Part shown: positions 7,003 to 13,506 of the stretch, one piece after another | How the letters are laid out: each line of letters opens with the position of its first letter | How positions within the stretch are numbered: position 1 is the stretch's first letter | Assembly: GCA_964538875.1 (NCBI GenBank) | Contig: CAZIHO010000080.1 | Span: 1-17,089 of the forward strand | Reading direction: 5' to 3' | Length of the DNA: 17,089 nt | Origin: CAZIHO01 sp964538875 | GTDB taxonomy: Bacteria > Pseudomonadota > Gammaproteobacteria > Chromatiales > Chromatiaceae | Program-made: the position numbers and the translations under genes | Notes under the pieces: model-generated | What the model saw: the letters and a program-made list of their open reading frames with translations, nothing else | Database searches by the model: none | What the model was told of the DNA's origin: nothing

Positions 7003-7036
7003 TGTGATGTCGCTCATATCAGTAATAGCGCATATG
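7000..7036. promoter_or_regulatory. Candidate ArsR-family operator (ATATG/CATAT half-sites)
   Basis: Three related half-sites lie in a row: ATATG at 7000-7004, CATAT at 7015-7019, and the palindrome CATATG at 7031-7036, about 15-16 bases apart. ArsR-family dimers commonly bind AT-rich inverted repeats of this kind. The first overlaps the minus-strand -10-like box, and all lie downstream of the plus-strand promoter-like elements. Binding could therefore repress both directions. Confidence 0.45.
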
Positions 7037-7363
7037 AAAGCCAATATCAACCGTTTAAGTGCCGTGTTTAAGCTGCTGGCCGAACCAAGCCGGCTCCGCA
7101 TCCTGCTCGATCTGGGACTGGAGTGCCGCCCGGTGTCCGCCATCATCGCGGGCACCGGCCTGTCCCAGACCAACGTGTCCTTTCACCTGCGTGCCCTGCG
7201 GGAGGCGGGTTTGGTGCGGGGCGAAAAGCATGGATCGTTCGTTTTCTACTGTCTGCCGGATCCGCAACTTCTGGAGCACATCCAGGGCCTGGCCGGCTGG
7301 CTGGAGGAACGGGCGGCGGGCGCGGAGGAGGAGAGCCTCATCGAACGAGTCGCGGGAGGCTGA
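7034..7363 (+). CDS. ArsR/SmtB-family HTH transcriptional regulator
   Basis: A small winged-helix repressor of 109 residues from the ATG at 7034. In-frame GTG (7004) and ATG (7007) could add 10 or 9 residues, and none has a clear ribosome site. The signature is LLAEPSRLRILLDL (14-27), then the recognition helix region LSQTNVSFHLRALREAGLV (43-61) and the wing EKHGSFVFYCL. It has two cysteines, C31 after the first helices and C73 in the wing. The usual ArsR metal motif ELCVCDL is missing, so a metal-sensing role is not shown. Persulfide-sensing members (SqrR, BigR) also use two cysteines, but theirs lie elsewhere (near 41 and 107), so sulfur sensing is only a possibility. It is divergent from the cytochrome operon, and its stop overlaps the thioredoxin start (TGATG), so the two are co-translated. 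Confidence 0.88.
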   Translation: MKANINRLSAVFKLLAEPSRLRILLDLGLECRPVSAIIAGTGLSQTNVSFHLRALREAGLVRGEKHGSFVFYCLPDPQLLEHIQGLAGWLEERAAGAEEESLIERVAGG

Positions 7364-7917
7364 TGCCATGCTGTGTCAGGTTTTGGTGTTGTCGAAGGAT
7401 CCGCCTGGCGGAGTCCTGCGTTTTTCAGACCATCCTGCGCAACGAGGGCGAGCTCCCCATCGAGGTGGACCTGGCCGGCTGGCACGTCAAGCCCCGGGCG
7501 GACCGCCCGCCCGCTCCGGAATTCAGTCTGCAAGATATGGACGGCAAGACCCATCAATTGGCCAGCTACCGGGGCAAGGTGCTGGTGGTCAACTTTTGGG
7601 CGACCTGGTGTCCGCCCTGCCGGGAGGAAATGCCGTCCATGCAGCGTGCCTGGGCGCAACTGCATCCCCAGGGTATCGAACTGGTGGCGATCAAGGTCGG
7701 GGAAGGAGAGGAGGAGATATTTGCCTTCCAGGCGGGGGCGGACTACGGCTTCCCGATCTTACTGGACCGGGATTCGGCGGTGCTGGGCCGCTGGCCGGTA
7801 CTGGCACTGCCGACCACTCTGGTGCTCAACCCAGAGGGGCGCATCCTGTACCGGGCCATTGGCGGGCGCGAGTGGGACGACCCGGAGCTGCTGGAGACCA
7901 TCCGCGCGCTGCGTTAG
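7363..7917 (+). CDS. TlpA/ResA-like thioredoxin-fold protein with Cys-rich N-terminus
   Basis: Predicted 184-residue thioredoxin-fold protein. Residues 51-184 match the AhpC/TSA-TlpA type: APEFSLQDMDGK, then VLVVNFWATWCPPC with the redox pair C83/C86, and the cis-proline loop LPTTLVLNPEG at about 149-159. TlpA/ResA relatives reduce disulfides or haem-binding cysteines in the periplasm during cytochrome c assembly, which would fit the divergent cytochrome operon. No normal signal peptide is visible, however. The N-terminus reads MPCCVRFWCCRRIRLAESC, with five extra cysteines (3, 4, 9, 10, 19). Either the protein is cytoplasmic with an unusual cysteine-rich head, or a frameshift has destroyed a leader. 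The start is well supported: ATG at 7363 overlaps the upstream stop and follows GGGAGG. Confidence 0.82.
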   Translation: MPCCVRFWCCRRIRLAESCVFQTILRNEGELPIEVDLAGWHVKPRADRPPAPEFSLQDMDGKTHQLASYRGKVLVVNFWATWCPPCREEMPSMQRAWAQLHPQGIELVAIKVGEGEEEIFAFQAGADYGFPILLDRDSAVLGRWPVLALPTTLVLNPEGRILYRAIGGREWDDPELLETIRALR

Positions 7918-7950
7918 GGCACGCGGGGTGCCTGGCTCCGGCGCGGCCAG
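7918..7950. terminator. Two small hairpins between convergent genes
   Basis: The 37-base gap between two convergent genes has GGCAC/GTGCC (7918-7922 and 7928-7932, 5-base loop) and CTGGC/GCCAG (7932-7936 and 7946-7950, 9-base loop). They share base 7932, so one would compete with the other. Neither is followed by a T-run, so termination is only a guess from position. Confidence 0.3.
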
Positions 7951-7954
7951 TTGA

Positions 7955-8638
7955 CTAGGACCGGTGGCCAGGCGCCTTGGTCAGGGTAACCGCCACCGAC
8001 CGCAGCGGAGGCGCTGGCGGCGGTGCAGCGCCCAGGGCGCGGATGGACTGACCCAGGACGCTGAACGCGGAGCGCAGGAATAACCCGGCGATGAGGGCCC
8101 CCACCAGAATGTCGGGCCAGCGGGACGCCAGCAGGGCGCCACCGGCGGCGGCCAGCAACACGCCGGTATTGGCGATCAGGTCGTTCCGGGAACAGAGCCA
8201 GGTGGAACTCATGTTGAGGTTATCGGCCCGGTGGCGATACAGCAGCAGGAAGCAAACCAGGTTGGCGGCCAGCGCCAACCCGCCTATCCAGCCCATGGTC
8301 TCGAAACCCGGTAGCACGGGATGCACCACCGCCTTATAGACCGCTTCGCCCAGTACCCCCAGGCCGAAGGCCAACATGAAGCCCCCCTTGACCAGGGCGG
8401 CGCCCGCCTGCCAGCGGGCCGGGCGGGCTAGGACGAATAGGCTGAATCCATACACCAGGGCATCGCCCAGCATATCCAGCGCGTCCGCCATGAGGGAAGT
8501 GGACTGGGCGAGCAATCCGGCCGCCCCTTCGACCAAGAACATGACCCCGTTGATGGCTAGGACGACCCATAGCACCCGGCTGTGCTGGGTGCGCAGGTAG
8601 TTGATTTCGCAACTTTTATCTTCGCAGCAACTGGACAT
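7955..8638 (-). CDS. Short CDF-like cation transporter without C-terminal domain
   Basis: Predicted 227-residue membrane protein with about six hydrophobic helices. The second holds SLMADALDMLGDALVYGFSL, with D52/D56 in the place of the metal-binding pair of cation diffusion facilitators. The fifth holds SRNDLIANTGVLLA, with D153 but N157 where a second acidic residue is expected. Family members normally have about 300 residues including a cytoplasmic metal-binding domain; here the chain ends soon after helix six. The N-terminus MSSCCEDKSCEI has three cysteines that could bind metal. A transported ion cannot be named. The gene begins 7 bases after the stop of the EamA gene, so the two probably form an operon. 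It is convergent with the thioredoxin gene and probably unrelated to it. Confidence 0.8.
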   Translation of the reverse strand: MSSCCEDKSCEINYLRTQHSRVLWVVLAINGVMFLVEGAAGLLAQSTSLMADALDMLGDALVYGFSLFVLARPARWQAGAALVKGGFMLAFGLGVLGEAVYKAVVHPVLPGFETMGWIGGLALAANLVCFLLLYRHRADNLNMSSTWLCSRNDLIANTGVLLAAAGGALLASRWPDILVGALIAGLFLRSAFSVLGQSIRALGAAPPPAPPLRSVAVTLTKAPGHRS

Positions 8639-8645
8639 GGGGTGC

Positions 8646-9527
8646 CTAGGAATAAATCACCAGCAGGGCAATGCCGGCCACGGTGGCGATACTGCCGGCC
8701 ACCGCTTGGGCGCCGATCCGCTCCTTGAGGAAATAGGCCGCCAGGGGCAGCACAAACAGGGGTTCCGTGGACCCCAGGGTGCTGGCGATGGCCACGTCGG
8801 CGTACTGGATGGCCACCAGGGACAGCCAAAAGCCGCCGAAGGTGACCACGCACACCGACAGCACAAAGCGCAGCGCCAGGCGGGGGTCCGCGAAGGGCGC
8901 TAAATCCCCGGCCAACTGGCGGGTCGCCAGGCCGAACAGCAAGATGCCCAGGGTGCCCGCCAACATCCGCACGAAGGTGGCGTGGATCGCCGAGGTTTGA
9001 TCCAGGGCCTCCTTGGCGATGATGATGGACACCGACATGCAGAGCACCGACAAGAGTCCAAACAGAATGCCGGTGGTGCTAGAGTTGCCGGCCTCATCCT
9101 TCATGCGATCCACCAGCACCAGGCCCACGCCGGTCAGGATGAGCACAATGCCCACATAGGCGCTCCAGGTGGGGCGCTCGCCCAGCCAGATCACCGCCAA
9201 TCCCACCGTGAACACCTGGCCCAGGGTCAGCAGCACCACCAAGGCATGGGCGCCAAGATGATTGAGGGCGGCGAAGAAAAAGGTGTCGCCCAAGGCGATT
9301 CCCAGCACGCCGCTCAGGATCAGCAGCCACAGGGTTTCCTGATCCACGGCCGGCGACTCGGTCGCCACCAGGGCCAGGGCCAGCAGCACCAGGCTGACCA
9401 GGCCTTTGGCCAGGGTCATGGCCATGGGCGTCAAATATTCGCCCAGACGTTTGAATAGAATCGATCCCACCGCCCAGGAAGCGGCGGAGCCGAGGGCGGC
9501 GCTCAAGCCGAGTACTTCAAGATCCAT
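8646..9527 (-). CDS. EamA (DMT superfamily) transporter
   Basis: Predicted 293-residue inner-membrane protein with ten hydrophobic helices in two repeats of five. The start LGLSAALGSAASWAVGSILFKRL and the second-half GSTEPLFVLPLAAYFLKERIG are typical of EamA-domain drug/metabolite exporters. The substrate cannot be predicted: members export amino acids, sugars, riboflavin and others. The ATG at 9525-9527 is preceded by AAGG. It is the first gene of a two-gene unit with the cation transporter, and the promoter would lie in 9528-9745. Length and topology are normal for the family. Confidence 0.88.
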   Translation of the reverse strand: MDLEVLGLSAALGSAASWAVGSILFKRLGEYLTPMAMTLAKGLVSLVLLALALVATESPAVDQETLWLLILSGVLGIALGDTFFFAALNHLGAHALVVLLTLGQVFTVGLAVIWLGERPTWSAYVGIVLILTGVGLVLVDRMKDEAGNSSTTGILFGLLSVLCMSVSIIIAKEALDQTSAIHATFVRMLAGTLGILLFGLATRQLAGDLAPFADPRLALRFVLSVCVVTFGGFWLSLVAIQYADVAIASTLGSTEPLFVLPLAAYFLKERIGAQAVAGSIATVAGIALLVIYS

Positions 9528-9745
9528 GACCTTAGGAACTTCACTCTGGGACCCATGACCCCAGTCCGGCGCGCCCGGACCCCAGGAACCCGGATCGAAA
9601 AATCGCTTGAGGCCCCTCTCCGGGCCAGGACTGGCTACGCATGGGTCAAGACCTGGGGTCTCGGCCTGGCCCTATGGTACAGGTAACAGGAAAGTTGGGC
9701 CGCGTCCGGTGAGCTTAAATCCTGGTCGGCGGGAGCCCGGTCAAC
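9528..9745. other. Intergenic region with nested inverted repeats
   Basis: No coding frame is convincing. It holds inverted repeats GACCCATG/CATGGGTC (9550-9557, 9640-9647) and GACCCCAGG/CCTGGGGTC (9578-9586, 9652-9660). It also has small hairpins TCCGG/CCGGA (9565-9579) and GGCCC/GGGCC (9611-9626). A second copy of GACCCCAG lies at 9557-9564 and could compete for pairing. The promoter of the EamA unit should be here, but I see no strong match to a consensus. Confidence 0.4.
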
Positions 9746-9775
9746 GCCGCCCGCCCCCCGGGCGGGGCGGGCGGC
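9746..9775 (-). terminator. Strong GC hairpin after the radical SAM gene
   Basis: A perfect 12-base-pair stem, GCCGCCCGCCCC (9746-9757) with GGGGCGGGCGGC (9764-9775), closes on a 6-base loop. It lies 9 bases beyond the stop of the radical SAM gene. There is no T-run after it in either direction, so it may act with Rho or as a transcript-stabilising end. It is the most stable simple hairpin I found in the window. Confidence 0.6.
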
Positions 9776-9784
9776 GGCAGGGTC

Positions 9785-10774
9785 TCAGTGCAGGTTGGCC
9801 TGCAAACCGGCTTGGTCCACCGTCTTTAGGGCGTGTTCCAGGCTCACCACAAAGCGTTGCTGGGAGTAAATCGCGAACTTTTCCCGGGATTCCGGGGGCG
9901 TAAAGTTGATGGTCAGCACGTTGGCACCGGCCTCCAACCCCCTGGCTTGGCCACCTGCCTCGATTTTTTCCAGGGCACTGACCGATGGAATCAGGGCGTT
10001 CGGGAACAGAATGCGGCAAATGGCAATGGAATTCAGGGTGATGGGCAGGCTGCCGTTCGGCACCTGTTCATAGGGTGTATTCTGATTAGGAATAAACGGC
10101 GACGAACTCACGAAGTCCGGCTTGATCCGGGCCGCCAACTGGATGTCGCCGGCCAGGGTATCCAGGGTTTGTCCGGGCAGGCCGATGATGTTGCCGGTGC
10201 CCACCCGAAATCCCAGTTCTTGCAGCCAGCCGATGCACTCCAGCCGCTTGGCCAGGGGCGAATGGGCCACCGCTTCGTATAGGGCCGGATCCGACGTTTC
10301 AAACTTCAAGATAAAGGAATCCGCGCCCAGTTCCCGGTATTTGCGGTATTCCTCCTTGGGTTTTTCCCCCACGTTGAGCAACAGGTTTTGCCCCAAGCCG
10401 TTTTTGATTTGGGGAATGACCCGTTCCAGGATGTCGTCGCATTTGCGGTCCTGGCCGGACTGCAAGAACACAGTGCCAATCCCGGCCGCCTTGATGTCCG
10501 CCGAGATAGCCAGGATCGTCTCGTCCGGCAAGCGATACCGGGTCAGCGACTTGTTCAGGGGTCGCATGGCACAGTAATCGCAGGTTTTTTGGCAATAGTT
10601 GGAAATCTCGATCACCCCGCGCAGGGTGACGGCCGGGCCCACGTGGGCGTCGCGCCGTTGCCGCGCCTGATCAAACAGGGCTTGCTGGAGATCCCCGCTG
10701 GCCGTCAACAGGCGGCGTAAGTTGGCGGCATCCAGGGGTTCGGCTAAAAGGTCTAACACACTGTCAGAAGTCAT
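9785..10774 (-). CDS. Radical SAM enzyme, HydE/PylB/BioB-like
   Basis: Predicted 329-residue soluble enzyme. The block GVIEISNYCQKTCDYCAM has the CX3CX2C cluster cysteines C61, C65 and C68, which bind the 4Fe-4S cluster that cleaves S-adenosylmethionine. The following RPLNKSLTRYRL and TVFLQSGQD (GGE-like) segments and the C-terminal GANVLTINFTPP give a full TIM-barrel enzyme. The pattern is closest to the HydE/PylB branch of the biotin-synthase group. No hydrogenase, pyrrolysine or biotin genes are beside it, so the product is unknown. The ATG at 10772-10774 has GGAG 6 bases upstream. It appears to be a single-gene unit, with a hairpin after it and palindromes before it. Confidence 0.8.
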   Translation of the reverse strand: MTSDSVLDLLAEPLDAANLRRLLTASGDLQQALFDQARQRRDAHVGPAVTLRGVIEISNYCQKTCDYCAMRPLNKSLTRYRLPDETILAISADIKAAGIGTVFLQSGQDRKCDDILERVIPQIKNGLGQNLLLNVGEKPKEEYRKYRELGADSFILKFETSDPALYEAVAHSPLAKRLECIGWLQELGFRVGTGNIIGLPGQTLDTLAGDIQLAARIKPDFVSSSPFIPNQNTPYEQVPNGSLPITLNSIAICRILFPNALIPSVSALEKIEAGGQARGLEAGANVLTINFTPPESREKFAIYSQQRFVVSLEHALKTVDQAGLQANLH

Positions 10775-10801
10775 CCCAAGCTCCGATGGTCGGTTAGGCT
10801 C

Positions 10802-10827
10802 GATCTCTAGATCACCCGATCCGGGTG
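10802..10827. promoter_or_regulatory. Adjacent palindromes upstream of the radical SAM gene
   Basis: GATCT-CT-AGATC (10802-10813) and CACCCG-ATC-CGGGTG (10813-10827) are two perfect interrupted palindromes sharing one base, 28-53 bases upstream of the radical SAM start. They are placed as an operator or leader hairpin would be. No regulator is identified. Confidence 0.35.
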
Positions 10828-10928
10828 TGGCGCCAACCCAATCCCTGATCTTCTTCGGCCCCTTGATATTCTAAAGGTTCCGCAGCGTTATTGAATGTCC
10901 GAGCACCCGGATAGAAATAGTGGAAACT

Positions 10929-10989
10929 GCGCCCCCATTGGCCTGCAACGCCCATTCATCATTTGCCATACAGGTCAATGGTCGGGCGC
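10929..10989. repeat. Long imperfect inverted repeat (about 17-bp stem)
   Basis: The left arm, GCGCCC (10929-10934) then CCATTGGCCTG (10935-10945), pairs with CAGGTCAATGG (10971-10981), a two-base bulge, then GGGCGC (10984-10989). One of the 17 pairs is a mismatch, and the loop is 25 bases. It does not sit at a gene end, so a plain terminator is unlikely. Confidence 0.55.
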
Positions 10990-11192
10990 GTCTGCCCAGG
11001 AATGGTGCCCACTCGCTCGCCGGGAAATTCAATAGGCAATACAGGGAATTAGGCGAAGTGACTGGGAATGGCAAGGTACTAGGACCATGGTTTCCCATCG
11101 CGATGTTGCTGCTCCCTGGAATTAAATTGAAGCTCTAGGCTGAATAAAGATAGTTCCTTCAATCCTCAGGCGCTAGCGGCCAAGAGTATATC

Positions 11193-11271
11193 CGCGCCGC
11201 CGCAGGCGCGACAACGGGGCCGCCCAGGACGGCGCACGCGCCGGGGGCAGGTTGGGCCAGGGCCACCCAAC
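11193..11271 (-). terminator. Hairpins downstream of flgF
   Basis: GTTGGG/CCCAAC (11251-11256 and 11266-11271, 9-base loop) begins 20 bases after the flgF stop. A second stem, CGCGCC/GGCGCG (11193-11198 and 11205-11210), lies beyond. No T-runs follow. They may mark the end of the flagellar transcript. Confidence 0.4.
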
Positions 11272-11291
11272 GGGGTGAGGGTGGTTCCTGA

Positions 11292-12032
11292 TTAGAAGGT
11301 CCGCAGCAAACTGGTGGCGCTCTGGTCGTTTTGCTGGGCGTTTTCCATCAGCTTGACCTGAAATTCATAGCGGCGCGCCAAGTCGATCATGGTGACCAGG
11401 GAGTTCACGGAACTCACGTTGCTGCCCTCCAGAATGCCCTTGGTCACTCCCACCTCGGCGCTCGCCGGGACCGGGTTGTTGGAACGGGAGCGCAGCAGAC
11501 CGTCCTCCCCCTTGATGAGCTCGCTGGTGGGGGGCTTGACCAGCTTGATGCGATCCACCACCGCCAGGGCGTCCGCCTCGGACCCCTGGGGCTTGATGGT
11601 GATGCTGCCGTCGCCGCCGATTTCGATCTTAGCCTCGGGTGGCAGGGCGATGGGACCATTGTCGCCGATGATGGCGTATCCGGCCCCGTTGGTGAGCATG
11701 CCGTTGGAGTCGATGCGCAGGTCGCCACGCCGGGTGTAGGCCTCGGTGCCGTCGGTGGCCCGTACCGCGATGAACCCATCACCCTGCACCGCCACGTCCA
11801 AATCATTGCCGGTGGCCTGCATGGTGCCCCGGTGGAAATCGATCTGGTGCCGTTCATCCATGGCGTAAACCCGGGACGGGTGGCCGGGTCCGAACAGGGG
11901 CATGGCGCGCGCCTGATTGAGATCCGCCAGGAAGCCGCTGGTGTTCAAGTTGGCCAGATTGTTGGCGTTGGTGGCCTGGGCTAGGGCGGTTTCCTTGGCG
12001 CCACTCATGGCAACGTACAAAACTCGGTCCAC
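11292..12032 (-). CDS. flgF: Flagellar basal-body rod protein FlgF
   Basis: Predicted 246-residue proximal rod protein, exported by the flagellar type III apparatus. The N-terminal rod motif is LAQATNANNLANLNTSGF (17-34). The central block DLDVAVQGDGFIAVRATDGTEAYTRRGD is typical of FlgF/FlgG/FlgE. The C-terminus SSVNSLVTMIDLARRYEFQVKLM is the second conserved coiled-coil helix. Its length fits FlgF (about 245) rather than FlgG (about 260). The start is GTG at 12030-12032, with AGGAG 8 bases upstream. It follows flgE by 88 bases. The next flagellar gene, flgG, is not downstream. Confidence 0.92.
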   Translation of the reverse strand: MDRVLYVAMSGAKETALAQATNANNLANLNTSGFLADLNQARAMPLFGPGHPSRVYAMDERHQIDFHRGTMQATGNDLDVAVQGDGFIAVRATDGTEAYTRRGDLRIDSNGMLTNGAGYAIIGDNGPIALPPEAKIEIGGDGSITIKPQGSEADALAVVDRIKLVKPPTSELIKGEDGLLRSRSNNPVPASAEVGVTKGILEGSNVSSVNSLVTMIDLARRYEFQVKLMENAQQNDQSATSLLRTF

Positions 12033-12120
12033 GGCGGTTGCTCCTATTGGGCGGGTTGAGTCGCGGAAGGGGTTGTTCCCGGCCCCCGCAGCACGGTTCT
12101 ACGCATCTGTCCCGGCCCGG

Positions 12121-13479
12121 TTAACGCATATTGATCATGGTCTGGGTAATCTGATTTTCCGTGTCGATGGTCTTAGCGTTGGCCTGATAGTTGCGCTGGG
12201 AAACAATCAGTTGCACCAGCTGGGTGGCCAGATCCACATTGGAGCTTTCCACCGCGCCGGACTGGACCACCCCCACGCCGGAGGTGCCGGGGGCCACCCG
12301 CTTCACGTCGCCGGACGCATAGGATTGGGCCCACTGGGTATCGCCCAACTGGTTGAGTCCCTGGGGATTGCGAAAATCCGCCAAGGCCATCTGACCCAGG
12401 ACCTTGGACGCCCCATTGGAAAAGCGGGCATAAACGACGCCGTCGGCGCTGAAGTCGATGCCGGCCAGTTGTCCGGCCGAATAGCCATCCTGGGTGATTT
12501 CGTTGACTGAGAACGCCTGTCCGTACTGGGTGGTGCTGGCGAAATCCAGGGGGATGCTGTTGTCATAGGTGTCGGCGGTAGCGTCATACAAGCCGAACTC
12601 ACCGCCGCTGGAGGTGGGGATGTAGCCGCTCAAATCCGCCGCAGTGGGATTGGTGGCGGCTGGATCCAGTTGGCCGTTGGCGCCGAAGGTCATGCTGTTG
12701 CTGTCCAGGGGCACCTCGGTGGGGAGGGCGTCGTTGGGCCCCTGGATGTACGCATAGACTTCCCAAGCACCGGCGGAGGCGCCGGGGTCCGCCGGATCTC
12801 CAGCCCGGATGAAGTAATAGCTGAGGGTATAGTTCACGCCCAGGGAGTCATAAATGCTGGTGGAGGTCACCGAGCTGTACTGGGAGGAGTCATTCCCGAA
12901 CCAGTTGGGGTCGGTGGGGTCCGTGGTGATGCCGGTGGTATCGATGACTTCCGCCCTGGCGTCCAAGTTGAGGTCCGCCACGATCCCGGACACGGCGCCG
13001 GTTTCCTGGGGTTGGCCAGAGGTCATGGGTATCTGGAGTTTGGTGGTGGCGCCGGTGTTGAACACCGCGTTGGTGGTGTTGGTGGTCTGACCCATGGGCG
13101 CGAACACTTGCACGAACTCGCCGGTGGCGGTCACCACGTAGCCGTCCCGGTCGGTGCTGAATTGGCCGTTGCGGGTGTAGCTCTCGATGCCGTTCGGATC
13201 CTGCAGGATAAAGAAGCCGTTGCCGTTGATGGCTAAGTCCAGGGCATTGTCGGTGGTATCGACGGTGCCCTGGCTGAACTGCTGGGCGACCCGGGACACC
13301 CGCACGCCACGTCCGGGCGTGGTGGCGCTTTGGTCGTAGATGGAATTGGCGTAAATGTCAGCAAACTCGGCGCGGGACCCCTTGAAGCCAGTGGTGCTGG
13401 CGTTGGCGATGTTATGGCCGGTGACGCCTAGGTCGGTTTGGGCCGCGCTCAGGCCACTCAAGGCTGTTGAAAACGACAT
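12121..13479 (-). CDS. flgE: Flagellar hook protein FlgE
   Basis: Predicted 452-residue hook protein, assembled on the distal rod with FlgD as cap. The N-terminal motif is MSFSTALSGLSAAQTDLGV, then GHNIANASTTGFKGSRAEF. The middle has the LDLAINGNGFFILQD segment, and the C-terminus has SSNVDLATQLVQLIVSQRNYQANAK. The central, variable part (about 150-330) is rich in D, T, S and G, as is common for surface-exposed hook domains. The ATG at 13477-13479 has GGAGAG upstream. Its length lies in the normal range (about 400-470). A strong hairpin separates it from flgD. Confidence 0.95.
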   Translation of the reverse strand: MSFSTALSGLSAAQTDLGVTGHNIANASTTGFKGSRAEFADIYANSIYDQSATTPGRGVRVSRVAQQFSQGTVDTTDNALDLAINGNGFFILQDPNGIESYTRNGQFSTDRDGYVVTATGEFVQVFAPMGQTTNTTNAVFNTGATTKLQIPMTSGQPQETGAVSGIVADLNLDARAEVIDTTGITTDPTDPNWFGNDSSQYSSVTSTSIYDSLGVNYTLSYYFIRAGDPADPGASAGAWEVYAYIQGPNDALPTEVPLDSNSMTFGANGQLDPAATNPTAADLSGYIPTSSGGEFGLYDATADTYDNSIPLDFASTTQYGQAFSVNEITQDGYSAGQLAGIDFSADGVVYARFSNGASKVLGQMALADFRNPQGLNQLGDTQWAQSYASGDVKRVAPGTSGVGVVQSGAVESSNVDLATQLVQLIVSQRNYQANAKTIDTENQITQTMINMR

Positions 13480-13506
13480 GATTGCTCTCCGCTGGTAAGG
13501 GCCGGG

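Larger units (their letters stand above)
10775..11291. other. 517-base segment without a convincing gene
   Basis: This lies between the radical SAM start and the end of flgF. Bases of about 10860-11180 are visibly less GC-rich than the flanks. Two short overlapping frames exist, 75 codons on minus (10871-11098) and 72 on plus (10920-11138), but neither has a ribosome site or recognisable motifs. The region holds a long imperfect hairpin (10929-10989), palindromes near the radical SAM promoter (10802-10827), and hairpins after flgF (11193-11271). It could be a degenerate mobile element, a structured RNA, or a rearrangement scar; I cannot tell which. Confidence 0.5.

Noticed and set aside
6981..7007. 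Nine-codon frame (ATG at 6981, TGA at 7005-7007) before the arsR-type gene, holding two cysteine codons
   Set aside because: It could be a leader peptide overlapping the next ATG (TGATG), but it is short enough to arise by chance and the GAGG site abuts its start codon.
10871..11138. Two overlapping short frames, 75 codons on minus and 72 on plus
   Set aside because: They have no ribosome sites or recognisable motifs and cover the same DNA on opposite strands. Part of the apparent peptide is the hairpin arms. They are kept only as a sign of a possible repeat element.
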